From CAVYPR01 sp052145775 (lineage in GTDB: Bacteria > Actinomycetota > Acidimicrobiia > Acidimicrobiales > RAAP-2): a DNA stretch of 11,291 nucleotides. The position numbers were made by a program, and so were the translations under genes. The stretch is taken from NCBI GenBank assembly GCA_052145775.1, contig JBKQNY010000085.1:1-11291 (forward strand). The letters run 5' to 3'. The notes under the pieces were generated by a model that made no database searches, was not told the origin of the DNA, and saw only the letters and a program-made list of their open reading frames with translations. Below are positions 1 to 6,004 of this stretch, piece after piece; position 1 is the stretch's first letter; each line of letters starts with the position of its first letter.

Positions 1-72
1 GCCACCCACGGCAGCGATGACCGGCATGCCGCCGTCGCCCAGCCACCGGTCCATGTCGCGCTGGCCTGACAC
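1..72 (-). CDS. 5' fragment of an unidentified minus-strand gene
   Basis: Only the first 24 codons lie in the window, from a GTG start at 72-70 running off the left edge. The peptide begins VSGQRDMDRWLGDGGMP and continues VIAAVGG. An internal ATG at 54 is an alternative start. The GTG is preferred because a TAGCGT box (minus strand, 85-80) sits 7 nt upstream, the same arrangement seen at other genes here that look leaderless. The VIAAV stretch recalls the crotonase family, but in those proteins it lies about 100 residues in, so this does not support an assignment. The gene would be divergent from the thiolase gene. Product unknown. Confidence 0.4.
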   Translation of the reverse strand, partial: MSGQRDMDRWLGDGGMPVIAAVGG

Positions 73-79
73 TCGGGTC

Positions 80-85
80 ACGCTA
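80..85 (-). promoter_or_regulatory. putative -10 box for the partial minus-strand gene
   Basis: TAGCGT on the minus strand fits the actinobacterial TANNNT -10 pattern and ends 7 nt before the GTG at 72. Transcription would then start at or next to the start codon. I see no clear -35 box. Confidence 0.3.
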
Positions 86-167
86 CCCGGGCCCGGGTGC
101 GACGGACGGCTCGGTGGCCAAGCGCCACTAGTGTGTCGGTGCTCGCCACCGGCTGGGCGGGCTGTCG

Positions 168-184
168 GGCCCGGCCACCGGGCC
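168..184. repeat. 7-bp perfect inverted repeat in the thiolase leader
   Basis: GGCCCGG (168-174) and CCGGGCC (178-184) are separated by 3 nt. They could form a hairpin in the thiolase 5' leader or serve as an operator. The 185-bp gap at 73-257 otherwise holds a possible TAGTGT -10 box at 129-134 and the thiolase ribosome site. No T-run follows, so this is not a typical terminator. In DNA this GC-rich, such repeats also arise by chance. Confidence 0.3.
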
Positions 185-245
185 GGTCACCGGTACTGGC
201 GAGGCCGGCACTGTCGGCACAGGCGGCAGTCCGCCGCCAGAAACC

Positions 246-253
246 GAGGAGGG
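246..253 (+). promoter_or_regulatory. strong ribosome binding site of the thiolase gene
   Basis: GAGGAGGG lies 4 nt before the ATG at 258 and fixes that start. It is one of the few strong Shine-Dalgarno sites in the window; most other starts are coupled to the gene before or look leaderless. Confidence 0.75.
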
Positions 254-257
254 CACC

Positions 258-1439
258 ATGACCACCGCCGTCATCGTCGACGCCGTGCGAACCGCCGGGG
301 GGAAGCGCAACGGCAAGCTCCGCAACTGGCACGCCGTCGACCTGGCCTCCGAGCCACTCAGGGCGCTCCAGCAGCGCAACGACCTCGACCCGGCCATCGT
401 CGACGACGTCATCACCGGATGCGTCATGCAGGTCTCCGAGCAGTCCTGCAACGTGGCACGCAACGCCGTCCTGGCCGCAGGATGGCCCGAGTCGGTGCCG
501 GCCACGTCGGTCGACCGCCAGTGCGGTTCCTCGCAACAGGCCGTCCACTTCGCCGCGCAAGGGGTCATCGCCGGCGCCTACGACGTGGTGGTGGCGTCCG
601 GCGTGGAGAGCATGACCCGCACCCCCATGGGGTCCTCGGTCGTCCGGGAGTTCGGGTTCCCGTTCGGACCGCGCATGATGGCCCGCTACCAGGAGCGCGG
701 GGGTCTGGTCGGGCAAGGCATCAGTGCCGAGCTGATCGCCGACCAGTGGGGGCTCTCCCGCGAAGACCTGGACCGCTGGTCGGTCCGCAGCCACGAGCAC
801 GCGGCCCGGGCCACCGCCGAGGGGCGGTTCGAGAACGAGATCGTCCCCGTCCCGGTCCGCGACGACCAGGGTGCGGACACCGAGGAGCTGCTCTCGTCCG
901 ACGAGGGCATCCGACCCGACACCTCGCTCGAGGCCCTGGCCGGCCTCAAGCCCGCCTTCAAGCCCGACGGTGGCAAGGTCACCGCCGGCAACTCCTCCCA
1001 GATCACCGACGGGGCGTCGGCCGTCCTCATCATGAGCGAGGAGAAGGCCACCGCCCTCGGCCTCACCCCGCGGGCCCGCTTCCACGCCTTCGCCCTGGCC
1101 GGCGTGGACCCCGTGACCATGCTGACGGGTCCCATCCCCGCCACCACGGCCGTGCTGGAGAAGGCCAAGCTGACCATCGACGACATCGACCTTGTCGAGA
1201 TCAACGAGGCGTTCGCCTCGGTCGTGCTCGCCTGGGAGAAGGAACTCCACCCGGACATGTCCCGGGTCAACGTGAACGGCGGGGCCATCGCCCTCGGCCA
1301 CCCCCTCGGTGCGTCGGGGGCCAAGCTGCTGTCCACCCTGGTCAACGAGCTCGAGCGCACCGGCGGCCGCTACGGCCTGCTCACCATGTGCGAGGGCGGG
1401 GGCCTGGCCAACGCCACCGTCATCGAACGCCTCGGCTGA
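258..1439 (+). CDS. acetyl-CoA C-acyltransferase (thiolase, FadA5-like)
   Basis: A 393-aa thiolase, normal length for the family. Thiolases cleave 3-ketoacyl-CoA with CoA, or run the reverse Claisen condensation, in the cytoplasm. The full active site is visible: nucleophilic Cys89 in DRQCGSSQQA, the NEAF motif at 316-319, His348 in GGAIALGHPLGASG, and the acid/base Cys378 in TMCEGGG. The start MTTAVIVDAVRTAGGKRNGK resembles actinobacterial degradative thiolases, including the steroid-side-chain FadA5 type, but substrate cannot be read from sequence alone. A fatty-acid or sterol beta-oxidation role is likelier than biosynthetic acetoacetyl-CoA formation. The ATG is fixed by a strong ribosome site. 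The membrane-protein genes downstream begin 46 bp later and appear to have their own promoter, so the thiolase may be a one-gene unit. Confidence 0.93.
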   Translation: MTTAVIVDAVRTAGGKRNGKLRNWHAVDLASEPLRALQQRNDLDPAIVDDVITGCVMQVSEQSCNVARNAVLAAGWPESVPATSVDRQCGSSQQAVHFAAQGVIAGAYDVVVASGVESMTRTPMGSSVVREFGFPFGPRMMARYQERGGLVGQGISAELIADQWGLSREDLDRWSVRSHEHAARATAEGRFENEIVPVPVRDDQGADTEELLSSDEGIRPDTSLEALAGLKPAFKPDGGKVTAGNSSQITDGASAVLIMSEEKATALGLTPRARFHAFALAGVDPVTMLTGPIPATTAVLEKAKLTIDDIDLVEINEAFASVVLAWEKELHPDMSRVNVNGGAIALGHPLGASGAKLLSTLVNELERTGGRYGLLTMCEGGGLANATVIERLG

Positions 1440-1473
1440 CCCGTCCCGCAGAGGGCGCCGGGCGGCGGACGGC

Positions 1474-1479
1474 TAGGGT
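1474..1479 (+). promoter_or_regulatory. -10 box for a probable leaderless transcript
   Basis: TAGGGT ends 6 nt before the GTG at 1486, which puts the likely transcription start on the start codon itself. There is no Shine-Dalgarno sequence before the GTG and no recognisable -35 box. Confidence 0.45.
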
Positions 1480-1485
1480 CGCAGC

Positions 1486-1869
1486 GTGCGCCAGCGGTGG
1501 TTCTCGCGACGGGCGGTCACCCTTCACCTCGCCATCCTCTTCTGGTTCCCCGCCTGCCTCGTGGCCGGCTGGTGGCAGGTCAACCGGGCGTTCGACGGCA
1601 ACGCCCTCAGCTACCTCTACTCGGTCGAGTGGCCCGTCTTCGCCCTGGTCGGGGTGTGGGGATGGTGGATGCTCGTCCACACCGACCCCAAGACGGTGGG
1701 TCGCCGGGCGCAGCAGTGGCTGGAGTCCAAAGCCCCCGAGGCCGGCGGTGTCGGCCCTCCCGCCCTCCCGCCCCGCCGGCGCGGGGAGGAGGACGAGGAG
1801 CTGGCCGCCTACAACGACCGCCTGGCCGACCTGTCGACGCGGGGCCCGCGCACCTGGCGGAACCGGTGA
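1486..1869 (+). CDS. small two-helix membrane protein (actinobacterial hypothetical)
   Basis: A 127-aa protein starting at GTG 1486. Residues about 11-31 and 47-65 are hydrophobic, Trp-rich membrane segments (AILFWFPACLVAGWW; FALVGVWGWWMLV), followed by a charged cytoplasmic tail rich in Glu and Arg. The pattern RxWFSRR...GWWQ..RA..GN.LSY.Y..EWP.FA matches a widespread actinobacterial family. As I remember it, databases sometimes call this family a 'DNA-binding transcriptional regulator of glucitol operon', a label that nothing here supports. The stop overlaps the next start (GTGA), so the two membrane proteins are translationally coupled and probably act together. Function unknown. Confidence 0.8.
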   Translation: MRQRWFSRRAVTLHLAILFWFPACLVAGWWQVNRAFDGNALSYLYSVEWPVFALVGVWGWWMLVHTDPKTVGRRAQQWLESKAPEAGGVGPPALPPRRRGEEDEELAAYNDRLADLSTRGPRTWRNR

Positions 1870-2303
1870 GGAGGTGGCGCCGGCTGGCCAGCCGCCTGGT
1901 ACCGGGGTACGTGCGGGACGAGGACGCGATCGATCCCGACCGCGGCCTCGCCGGGGCAGTCCTGCGCTACCGGATCATGGCCTGGACGGTGGGCACGGGC
2001 CTGCTCATCCTGGTGTTCGTCGGGGTGCCGCTGCAGTACGGGGCGGGCATACCGCAGGTGAGCGAGATAGTGGGACCGTTCCACGGCTTCCTCTACATCG
2101 TGTACCTGCTCTGCGCCGTCGACCTGGCCCGCCGGGCCCGCTTCACGCTGCTGCAGATGGCGGCCATGATCGCCGCCGGCTTCCTGCCCTTCGTGGCCTT
2201 CATCATCGAGCACCGCGTCATGAAGCGGCTGGCCCTCATGGCGCCGGACGCCGACGGCCCAAGTGACGCGGTGGCCATGGCCGACGGGAGCGACGCCGCC
2301 TAA
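1866..2303 (+). CDS. DUF3817-type integral membrane protein
   Basis: A 145-aa protein from a GTG (1866) that overlaps the preceding stop by 4 bases, which is why this start is chosen over an in-frame extension inside the upstream gene. Three membrane segments are visible at about 36-56, 69-88 and 95-115. The motifs GPFHGFLYIVYLL and FIIEHRVMK, with a His in the second segment and a Glu-His pair closing the third, are typical of the DUF3817 family of small actinobacterial membrane proteins. A short charged N-terminus and an acidic Asp/Ala-rich tail flank the core. The role is unknown. Pairing with the 127-aa membrane protein upstream suggests a shared complex. The gene ends 3 bp from the stop of the convergent gene at 2307. 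Confidence 0.82.
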   Translation: MRRWRRLASRLVPGYVRDEDAIDPDRGLAGAVLRYRIMAWTVGTGLLILVFVGVPLQYGAGIPQVSEIVGPFHGFLYIVYLLCAVDLARRARFTLLQMAAMIAAGFLPFVAFIIEHRVMKRLALMAPDADGPSDAVAMADGSDAA

Positions 2304-2306
2304 CCG

Positions 2307-2936
2307 TCACATGCCGAACTTGGCCTTTCGGACCTGCTCGGCCGCGTCGGTGTCGCCGGCCACCTCGACCGACGACGCTTCCTGGCGGCCCGAGAGGAAG
2401 AGCAGGAGCTCCCCCGGGGGCCCGGTCACCGTCACCGTCGGCTCTCCCGACCGCACCTCGATGCGGCCATAGCCAGGGGCGACGAGGGTGAGCCCCACCG
2501 GAGCCGCCTTGCGGGCCATACGGGCCGCGAAGCGCAGCCTCGACCACAGGGAGCGCTCCAGCTCGGGATCGAGCTCCCGGGGGGCCCAGCCAGGCTGGGC
2601 GCGGCGGACATCCTCGTGGTGGATGAAGAACTCGGCCGCGTTCATCGGCTCGTCGATGAAACTGAAGCGCAGGGGGAACGGCGGACCACCGCGGACCGTG
2701 GCGACCAGGGCCTCGAAGCTCCGTCCGTCACGGACGTTGTTCTGGACGTTCTGGGTGTGCCCGGCCAGGAACGGCACCACGAGCCCGAGTCCGGCGTCGG
2801 GTCGCCGTTCCCGGATCACCAGGTGGGCCGTCAGGTCCGCCGCCGTCCACCCTTGGCAGAGCGTGGGGGCGTCAGGCCCCACCCGCAGCAACAGATCGGC
2901 CAGGGACCGCCGCTCGCGTTGGGCCAGGTGGGGCAC
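2307..2936 (-). CDS. TIGR03085-like protein, DinB/maleylpyruvate-isomerase (MDMPI) fold
   Basis: A 209-aa protein with a GTG start at 2936, 9 bp after crgA. The N-terminal third (RSLADLLLRVGPDAPTLCQGWTAADL, then TAHLVIRERRP) is the four-helix MDMPI/DinB-like domain, with His38 as a likely metal ligand. The second conserved block is AAEFFIHHEDVRRAQPGW (101-118), with His106/His107 supplying further ligands. This combination matches the actinobacterial TIGR03085 family of predicted metal-binding proteins. Relatives include mycothiol-dependent enzymes, so a thiol- or metal-dependent cytoplasmic enzyme is plausible, but no reaction is established. The C-terminal half (150-195) looks like a small beta-rich domain. 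Probably co-transcribed with crgA; no Shine-Dalgarno is evident. Confidence 0.82.
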   Translation of the reverse strand: MPHLAQRERRSLADLLLRVGPDAPTLCQGWTAADLTAHLVIRERRPDAGLGLVVPFLAGHTQNVQNNVRDGRSFEALVATVRGGPPFPLRFSFIDEPMNAAEFFIHHEDVRRAQPGWAPRELDPELERSLWSRLRFAARMARKAAPVGLTLVAPGYGRIEVRSGEPTVTVTGPPGELLLFLSGRQEASSVEVAGDTDAAEQVRKAKFGM

Positions 2937-2945
2937 GCCGGACGG

Positions 2946-3287
2946 TCAGCGGTAGCGGGTGGCCAGAACGAACCCGGTGAAGATCAGGACCAGCCCCCCG
3001 ATCAGGTACCAGACCGACACCGAGCCGGGCAGGACCGTCAGGTAGTTCAGCAGGATCATGCACACGCCGAGCAGCAGGGCACCGAGGACCAGCGGCCCGT
3101 ACCAGACGGGGCTGCGACGCACCTCCTTGGGGATGGGCGGGGTGTAGCGCCCACTCTCCTCGGGCGGGGTGTAGCGCCCCAGGCGGGCGCCTCCCCCCGG
3201 GCCAGACCCCTTCGAAGTGGTGCGCCCCTCAGCCGAGCGGCCCTTGCGCTGGGCCCGCCCGGGTCCGGTGTTGGCCTTAGGTGCCAT
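2946..3287 (-). CDS. crgA: cell division protein CrgA
   Basis: A 113-aa protein with a basic, Gly-rich N-terminal cytoplasmic region (1-58) and two membrane helices at about 62-84 and 92-110, ending LATRYR. The motif SPVWYGPLVLGALLLG, the second helix ending in FTGF and the final basic residues match CrgA. CrgA is an actinobacterial divisome membrane protein that in mycobacteria and Streptomyces interacts with FtsZ, FtsI and PbpA and helps place or stabilise the septum. Its place next to trpG and the pknB operon matches the conserved order. The N-terminal region carries a duplicated GRYTPP motif (37-42 and 46-51). The ATG at 3287 lies 8 nt after a TATCCT -10 box, so the mRNA may be nearly leaderless. 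It is longer than the roughly 90-aa mycobacterial protein because of the N-terminal extension. Confidence 0.9.
   Translation of the reverse strand: MAPKANTGPGRAQRKGRSAEGRTTSKGSGPGGGARLGRYTPPEESGRYTPPIPKEVRRSPVWYGPLVLGALLLGVCMILLNYLTVLPGSVSVWYLIGGLVLIFTGFVLATRYR
3135..3179. repeat. 18-bp direct repeat inside crgA (GRYTPP duplication)
   Basis: GGGCGGGGTGTAGCGCCC occurs exactly at 3135-3152 and again at 3162-3179, offset by 27 bp (9 codons). On the coding (minus) strand each copy encodes GRYTPP in the cytoplasmic N-terminus of CrgA. The identity of the DNA points to a recent in-frame duplication. Confidence 0.85.
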
Positions 3288-3295
3288 GAGTCGAG

Positions 3296-3301
3296 AGGAT
3301 A
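3296..3301 (-). promoter_or_regulatory. -10 box for crgA
   Basis: TATCCT on the minus strand is 8 nt from the crgA ATG at 3287. With the trpG box at 3335-3340 it makes a compact divergent promoter region of 59 bp (3288-3346). No -35 box is clear. Confidence 0.45.
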
Positions 3302-3334
3302 GCCACCCCGGCGGGGGGTGCCGGCGCCACCCGG

Positions 3335-3340
3335 TACCAT
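3335..3340 (+). promoter_or_regulatory. -10 box for a probable leaderless trpG mRNA
   Basis: TACCAT ends 6 nt before the GTG at 3347, so transcription likely begins on the start codon. No ribosome binding site precedes the GTG. Confidence 0.5.
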
Positions 3341-3346
3341 CGCCCC

Positions 3347-3931
<585 letters not shown>

Positions 3932-3952
3932 ACACGGACCCGCCCGTCACCC

Positions 3953-5923
3953 TCAGGGCTTGGTTGTGTGGGGTGGCGATGACGTGGTGGTCGTGGTGGA
4001 CGGCGTCGTCGAGGTGGTGGTGCTCGACGTCGTCGTCGACGTTGTGGGCACGGCGCTGCAGATCCCGAGGACGATCTGGGTCGACGTCGGCACGGTCGTC
4101 CCGGCCGTCGGTGTCTGCTTCACGACCGCGCCGCGTGTCTTGGGTGTGCAGGAGGTCGTTGTCGTCGAGGAGACGTGCGCGAACCCCTGCTGTGTCAGGG
4201 TTGACGTGGCAATGGCCAGGCTGCTGCCTGTGACATTGGGCACCGGCGCCTGGCACGGACCGCTCGACACGGTCAGCGCCACCGGTGAGGCCTTGGCCAC
4301 CTGGGTCCCGGTCGGGGGGGTGGACCCCGACACCAGCCCCTTCCCAAACGAATTGGAGCACGCCGAGCCGACGGTCCCCGTCGTCAGTGTCGAGGAGGCC
4401 AGCGCACCCTTGGCCTGTGTGGGCGAGAGCCCGACCACGTTGGGCACCCCGACGGTCGAGCTGGACTTGGGGACGGTGAGGAGCACCGTCGATCCCAGGG
4501 GTACGTCGTGCCCCTTGCCCGGTGTCTGGGAGATCACCGTTGTGGCCGGCTTGTTGCTGGACACGAACGTCACCTTGGACTTGAGATGTGTGTTCTCGAG
4601 CGCCGCCTCCGCGCTGGCCAGCGACGAGCCTACGACTGTGGGGACCACCACCTTCTGGACCGGGGCCGGGCCTGAGCTCACCGTGAGGACTACCTTGTCG
4701 CCCTTCTTCACGCTGGCTGTGGCCTTCGGTGTGCTGTCCAGCACGGTGCCCTTGGCCTCGGCGCTGGTTCTGTCGACCGACGGTTCGACGACCAGCCCCT
4801 TCTCCTGGAGGACGGTCGTGGCTGTGGCCACCGGCTGGTGGACCACGTTGGGCATGGCAAAGCTGCTGTTGCCGAGCTCGGACACCAAGAAGTAGGCGAT
4901 GATCCCCAACGCGACCGCCAGCACGATCAGGAGGGCCACCAGCCATGCGGTCCGGCTTCCCTCTTCCTCGGGCGGCACCTCGTCTTCGGGCGCCACCGGC
5001 ACCGCCCGGGTTGAGCCAACCGGCTCCATGGCCGACGTGGCGGCCGCGGCGGCCGCCGTCGTGGCGACCAGGTTCGACGCGCTGACCGGTCGGTGGTCGG
5101 CGAAACGCAACAGATCGGCCCGCAGGTCGTCGGCGCTCGCGTAGCGCCGGTCCGGGGACTTGGCCATGGCCTTCATGATCACGGCTTCGAGGTCCGCCGG
5201 GACCGTCGGCGCCAGCTCGCTCAGGGCAGGGGGCTGGTCCCGCACGTGCTTTGAGGCCACGGCGACCGGCGACTCCCCGAGGAAGGGGGGTCGCCCGGCC
5301 ACCATCTCGTAGAGGACCACCCCCAGGGAGTAGATGTCGCTGCGGGAGTCCACCCCGATCCCCTCGGCCTGCTCGGGGGAGAAGTAGGTTGCCGTCCCCA
5401 TCACCGCGCCGGTCTGGGTGAGGCTCTCCTCGGTGTTCACCGCCCGGGCGATGCCGAAATCGGTCACCTTCACCAGGCCGTCGTCGGTGATCAGGACGTT
5501 GCCGGGCTTCACGTCGCGGTGGACGACCCCATGGCGGTGGGCGTAGGCGAGGGCGGCGGCGACATGCGAGCCGATGTCGGCCACCCGGTCGGCGGGCATC
5601 GGGCCCGTGGCCCTGAGCACGGCCGAAAGGGGCTGGCCGTCGATGAACTCCATGACGATGAAGTAGGTCCCGCCGTCCTCCCCCCAGTCGAAGACCGGGA
5701 CGATGTTCGGGTGCGAGAGGTTCGCCGCCGCCTGAGCCTCACGCCGGAAGCGCTCGACGAAGGCCCTGTCCACCGAGAGTTCGGGGAAGAGCACCTTGAT
5801 CGCCACCGGCCGGTCGAGGAGGCGGTCCCGGGCCCGGTAGACCTGGGCCATGCCGCCCCGGGCGATGAGGTGCGTCAGCTCGTAGCGGTTGGAGAAGACG
5901 CGGGGCACTTGGACGGGTTCCAC
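3953..5923 (-). CDS. pknB: PASTA-domain serine/threonine protein kinase PknB
   Basis: A 656-aa membrane kinase. The kinase domain (about 14-275) is complete: Gly-rich loop ARGGMAQVYR (21-30), Lys43 in VAIKVL, HRDVKPGN with Asp137, DFG at 155-157, and activation loop TQTGAVMGTATYFSPEQ. Thr169 and Thr171 match the autophosphorylated pair of mycobacterial PknB. A juxtamembrane linker (276-325) leads to one helix (about 326-347). Four extracellular PASTA repeats follow (about 356-418, 426-486, 491-557, 560-623), which bind peptidoglycan fragments or lipid II in the family, then a Thr/Ser tail (627-656). Repeats 3 and 4 carry four Cys (522, 557, 592, 622), possibly disulfides. It regulates wall synthesis and division. 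The GTG start follows an in-frame TAG by four codons and has no Shine-Dalgarno. This is the only kinase gene in the cluster; no pknA is seen. Confidence 0.95.
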   Translation of the reverse strand: MEPVQVPRVFSNRYELTHLIARGGMAQVYRARDRLLDRPVAIKVLFPELSVDRAFVERFRREAQAAANLSHPNIVPVFDWGEDGGTYFIVMEFIDGQPLSAVLRATGPMPADRVADIGSHVAAALAYAHRHGVVHRDVKPGNVLITDDGLVKVTDFGIARAVNTEESLTQTGAVMGTATYFSPEQAEGIGVDSRSDIYSLGVVLYEMVAGRPPFLGESPVAVASKHVRDQPPALSELAPTVPADLEAVIMKAMAKSPDRRYASADDLRADLLRFADHRPVSASNLVATTAAAAAATSAMEPVGSTRAVPVAPEDEVPPEEEGSRTAWLVALLIVLAVALGIIAYFLVSELGNSSFAMPNVVHQPVATATTVLQEKGLVVEPSVDRTSAEAKGTVLDSTPKATASVKKGDKVVLTVSSGPAPVQKVVVPTVVGSSLASAEAALENTHLKSKVTFVSSNKPATTVISQTPGKGHDVPLGSTVLLTVPKSSSTVGVPNVVGLSPTQAKGALASSTLTTGTVGSACSNSFGKGLVSGSTPPTGTQVAKASPVALTVSSGPCQAPVPNVTGSSLAIATSTLTQQGFAHVSSTTTTSCTPKTRGAVVKQTPTAGTTVPTSTQIVLGICSAVPTTSTTTSSTTTSTTPSTTTTTSSPPHTTKP

Positions 5924-5932
5924 TGGCGTCAG

Positions 5933-5938
5933 AGCCTA
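5933..5938 (-). promoter_or_regulatory. possible internal -10 box before pknB
   Basis: TAGGCT on the minus strand lies 9 nt before the pknB GTG and fits TANNNT. It overlaps the stop codon of the 22-codon ORF. It could give pknB its own, nearly leaderless transcript in addition to read-through from pbpA. Weak on its own. Confidence 0.25.
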
Positions 5939-6004
5939 CGCGGCGGCCACTGGGCCATCGGGAACCGTCGGCATGGCGAACGGGGGGACGAGGGCAGACG
6001 TCAT
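5936..6004 (-). CDS. 22-codon ORF between pbpA and pknB (possible leader peptide)
   Basis: This ORF begins ATG at 6004, overlapping the pbpA stop as ATGA, and ends at TAG 5938-5936. It encodes MTSALVPPFAMPTVPDGPVA followed by AA. A strong Shine-Dalgarno, AGGAGGAG (minus strand, 6018-6011), sits 6 nt upstream, much better than that of any other gene in this operon. The ORF is in the same frame as pknB, with the TAG followed by four codons and then the pknB GTG. It may be a translated leader that couples pbpA to pknB by reinitiation. Or the ATG may be the ancestral pknB start, cut off by a nonsense change. Too short to tell from coding bias. Confidence 0.4.
   Translation of the reverse strand: MTSALVPPFAMPTVPDGPVAAA

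Noticed and set aside
1..72. Enoyl-CoA hydratase identity for the left-edge fragment
   Set aside because: The VIAAV stretch is reminiscent, but it falls at the N-terminus here and about 100 residues in for crotonases; 24 codons are too few.
1497..1865. Upstream extension of the DUF3817 gene to 1497
   Set aside because: It would overlap the 127-aa membrane protein almost completely and has an Arg/Pro-rich shadow composition. The GTG at 1866 gives a normal family length.
17..2266. 749-codon plus-strand open frame across the thiolase and membrane-protein genes
   Set aside because: It runs in another frame through the well-supported thiolase and both membrane proteins. The product is Arg/Pro/Gly-rich with no fold-like pattern, typical of a shadow frame in high-GC DNA.
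3932..3952. Terminator between convergent trpG and pknB
   Set aside because: The 21-bp gap has no stem-loop with a T-run that I can see. The 3-bp gap at 2304-2306 likewise has no room for one.
3960..4895. 311-codon plus-strand open frame, Val-rich, opposite the PASTA region of pknB
   Set aside because: It is the reverse complement of Thr codons and PASTA repeats; the Val runs are only the mirror of ACC/ACG/ACA runs.
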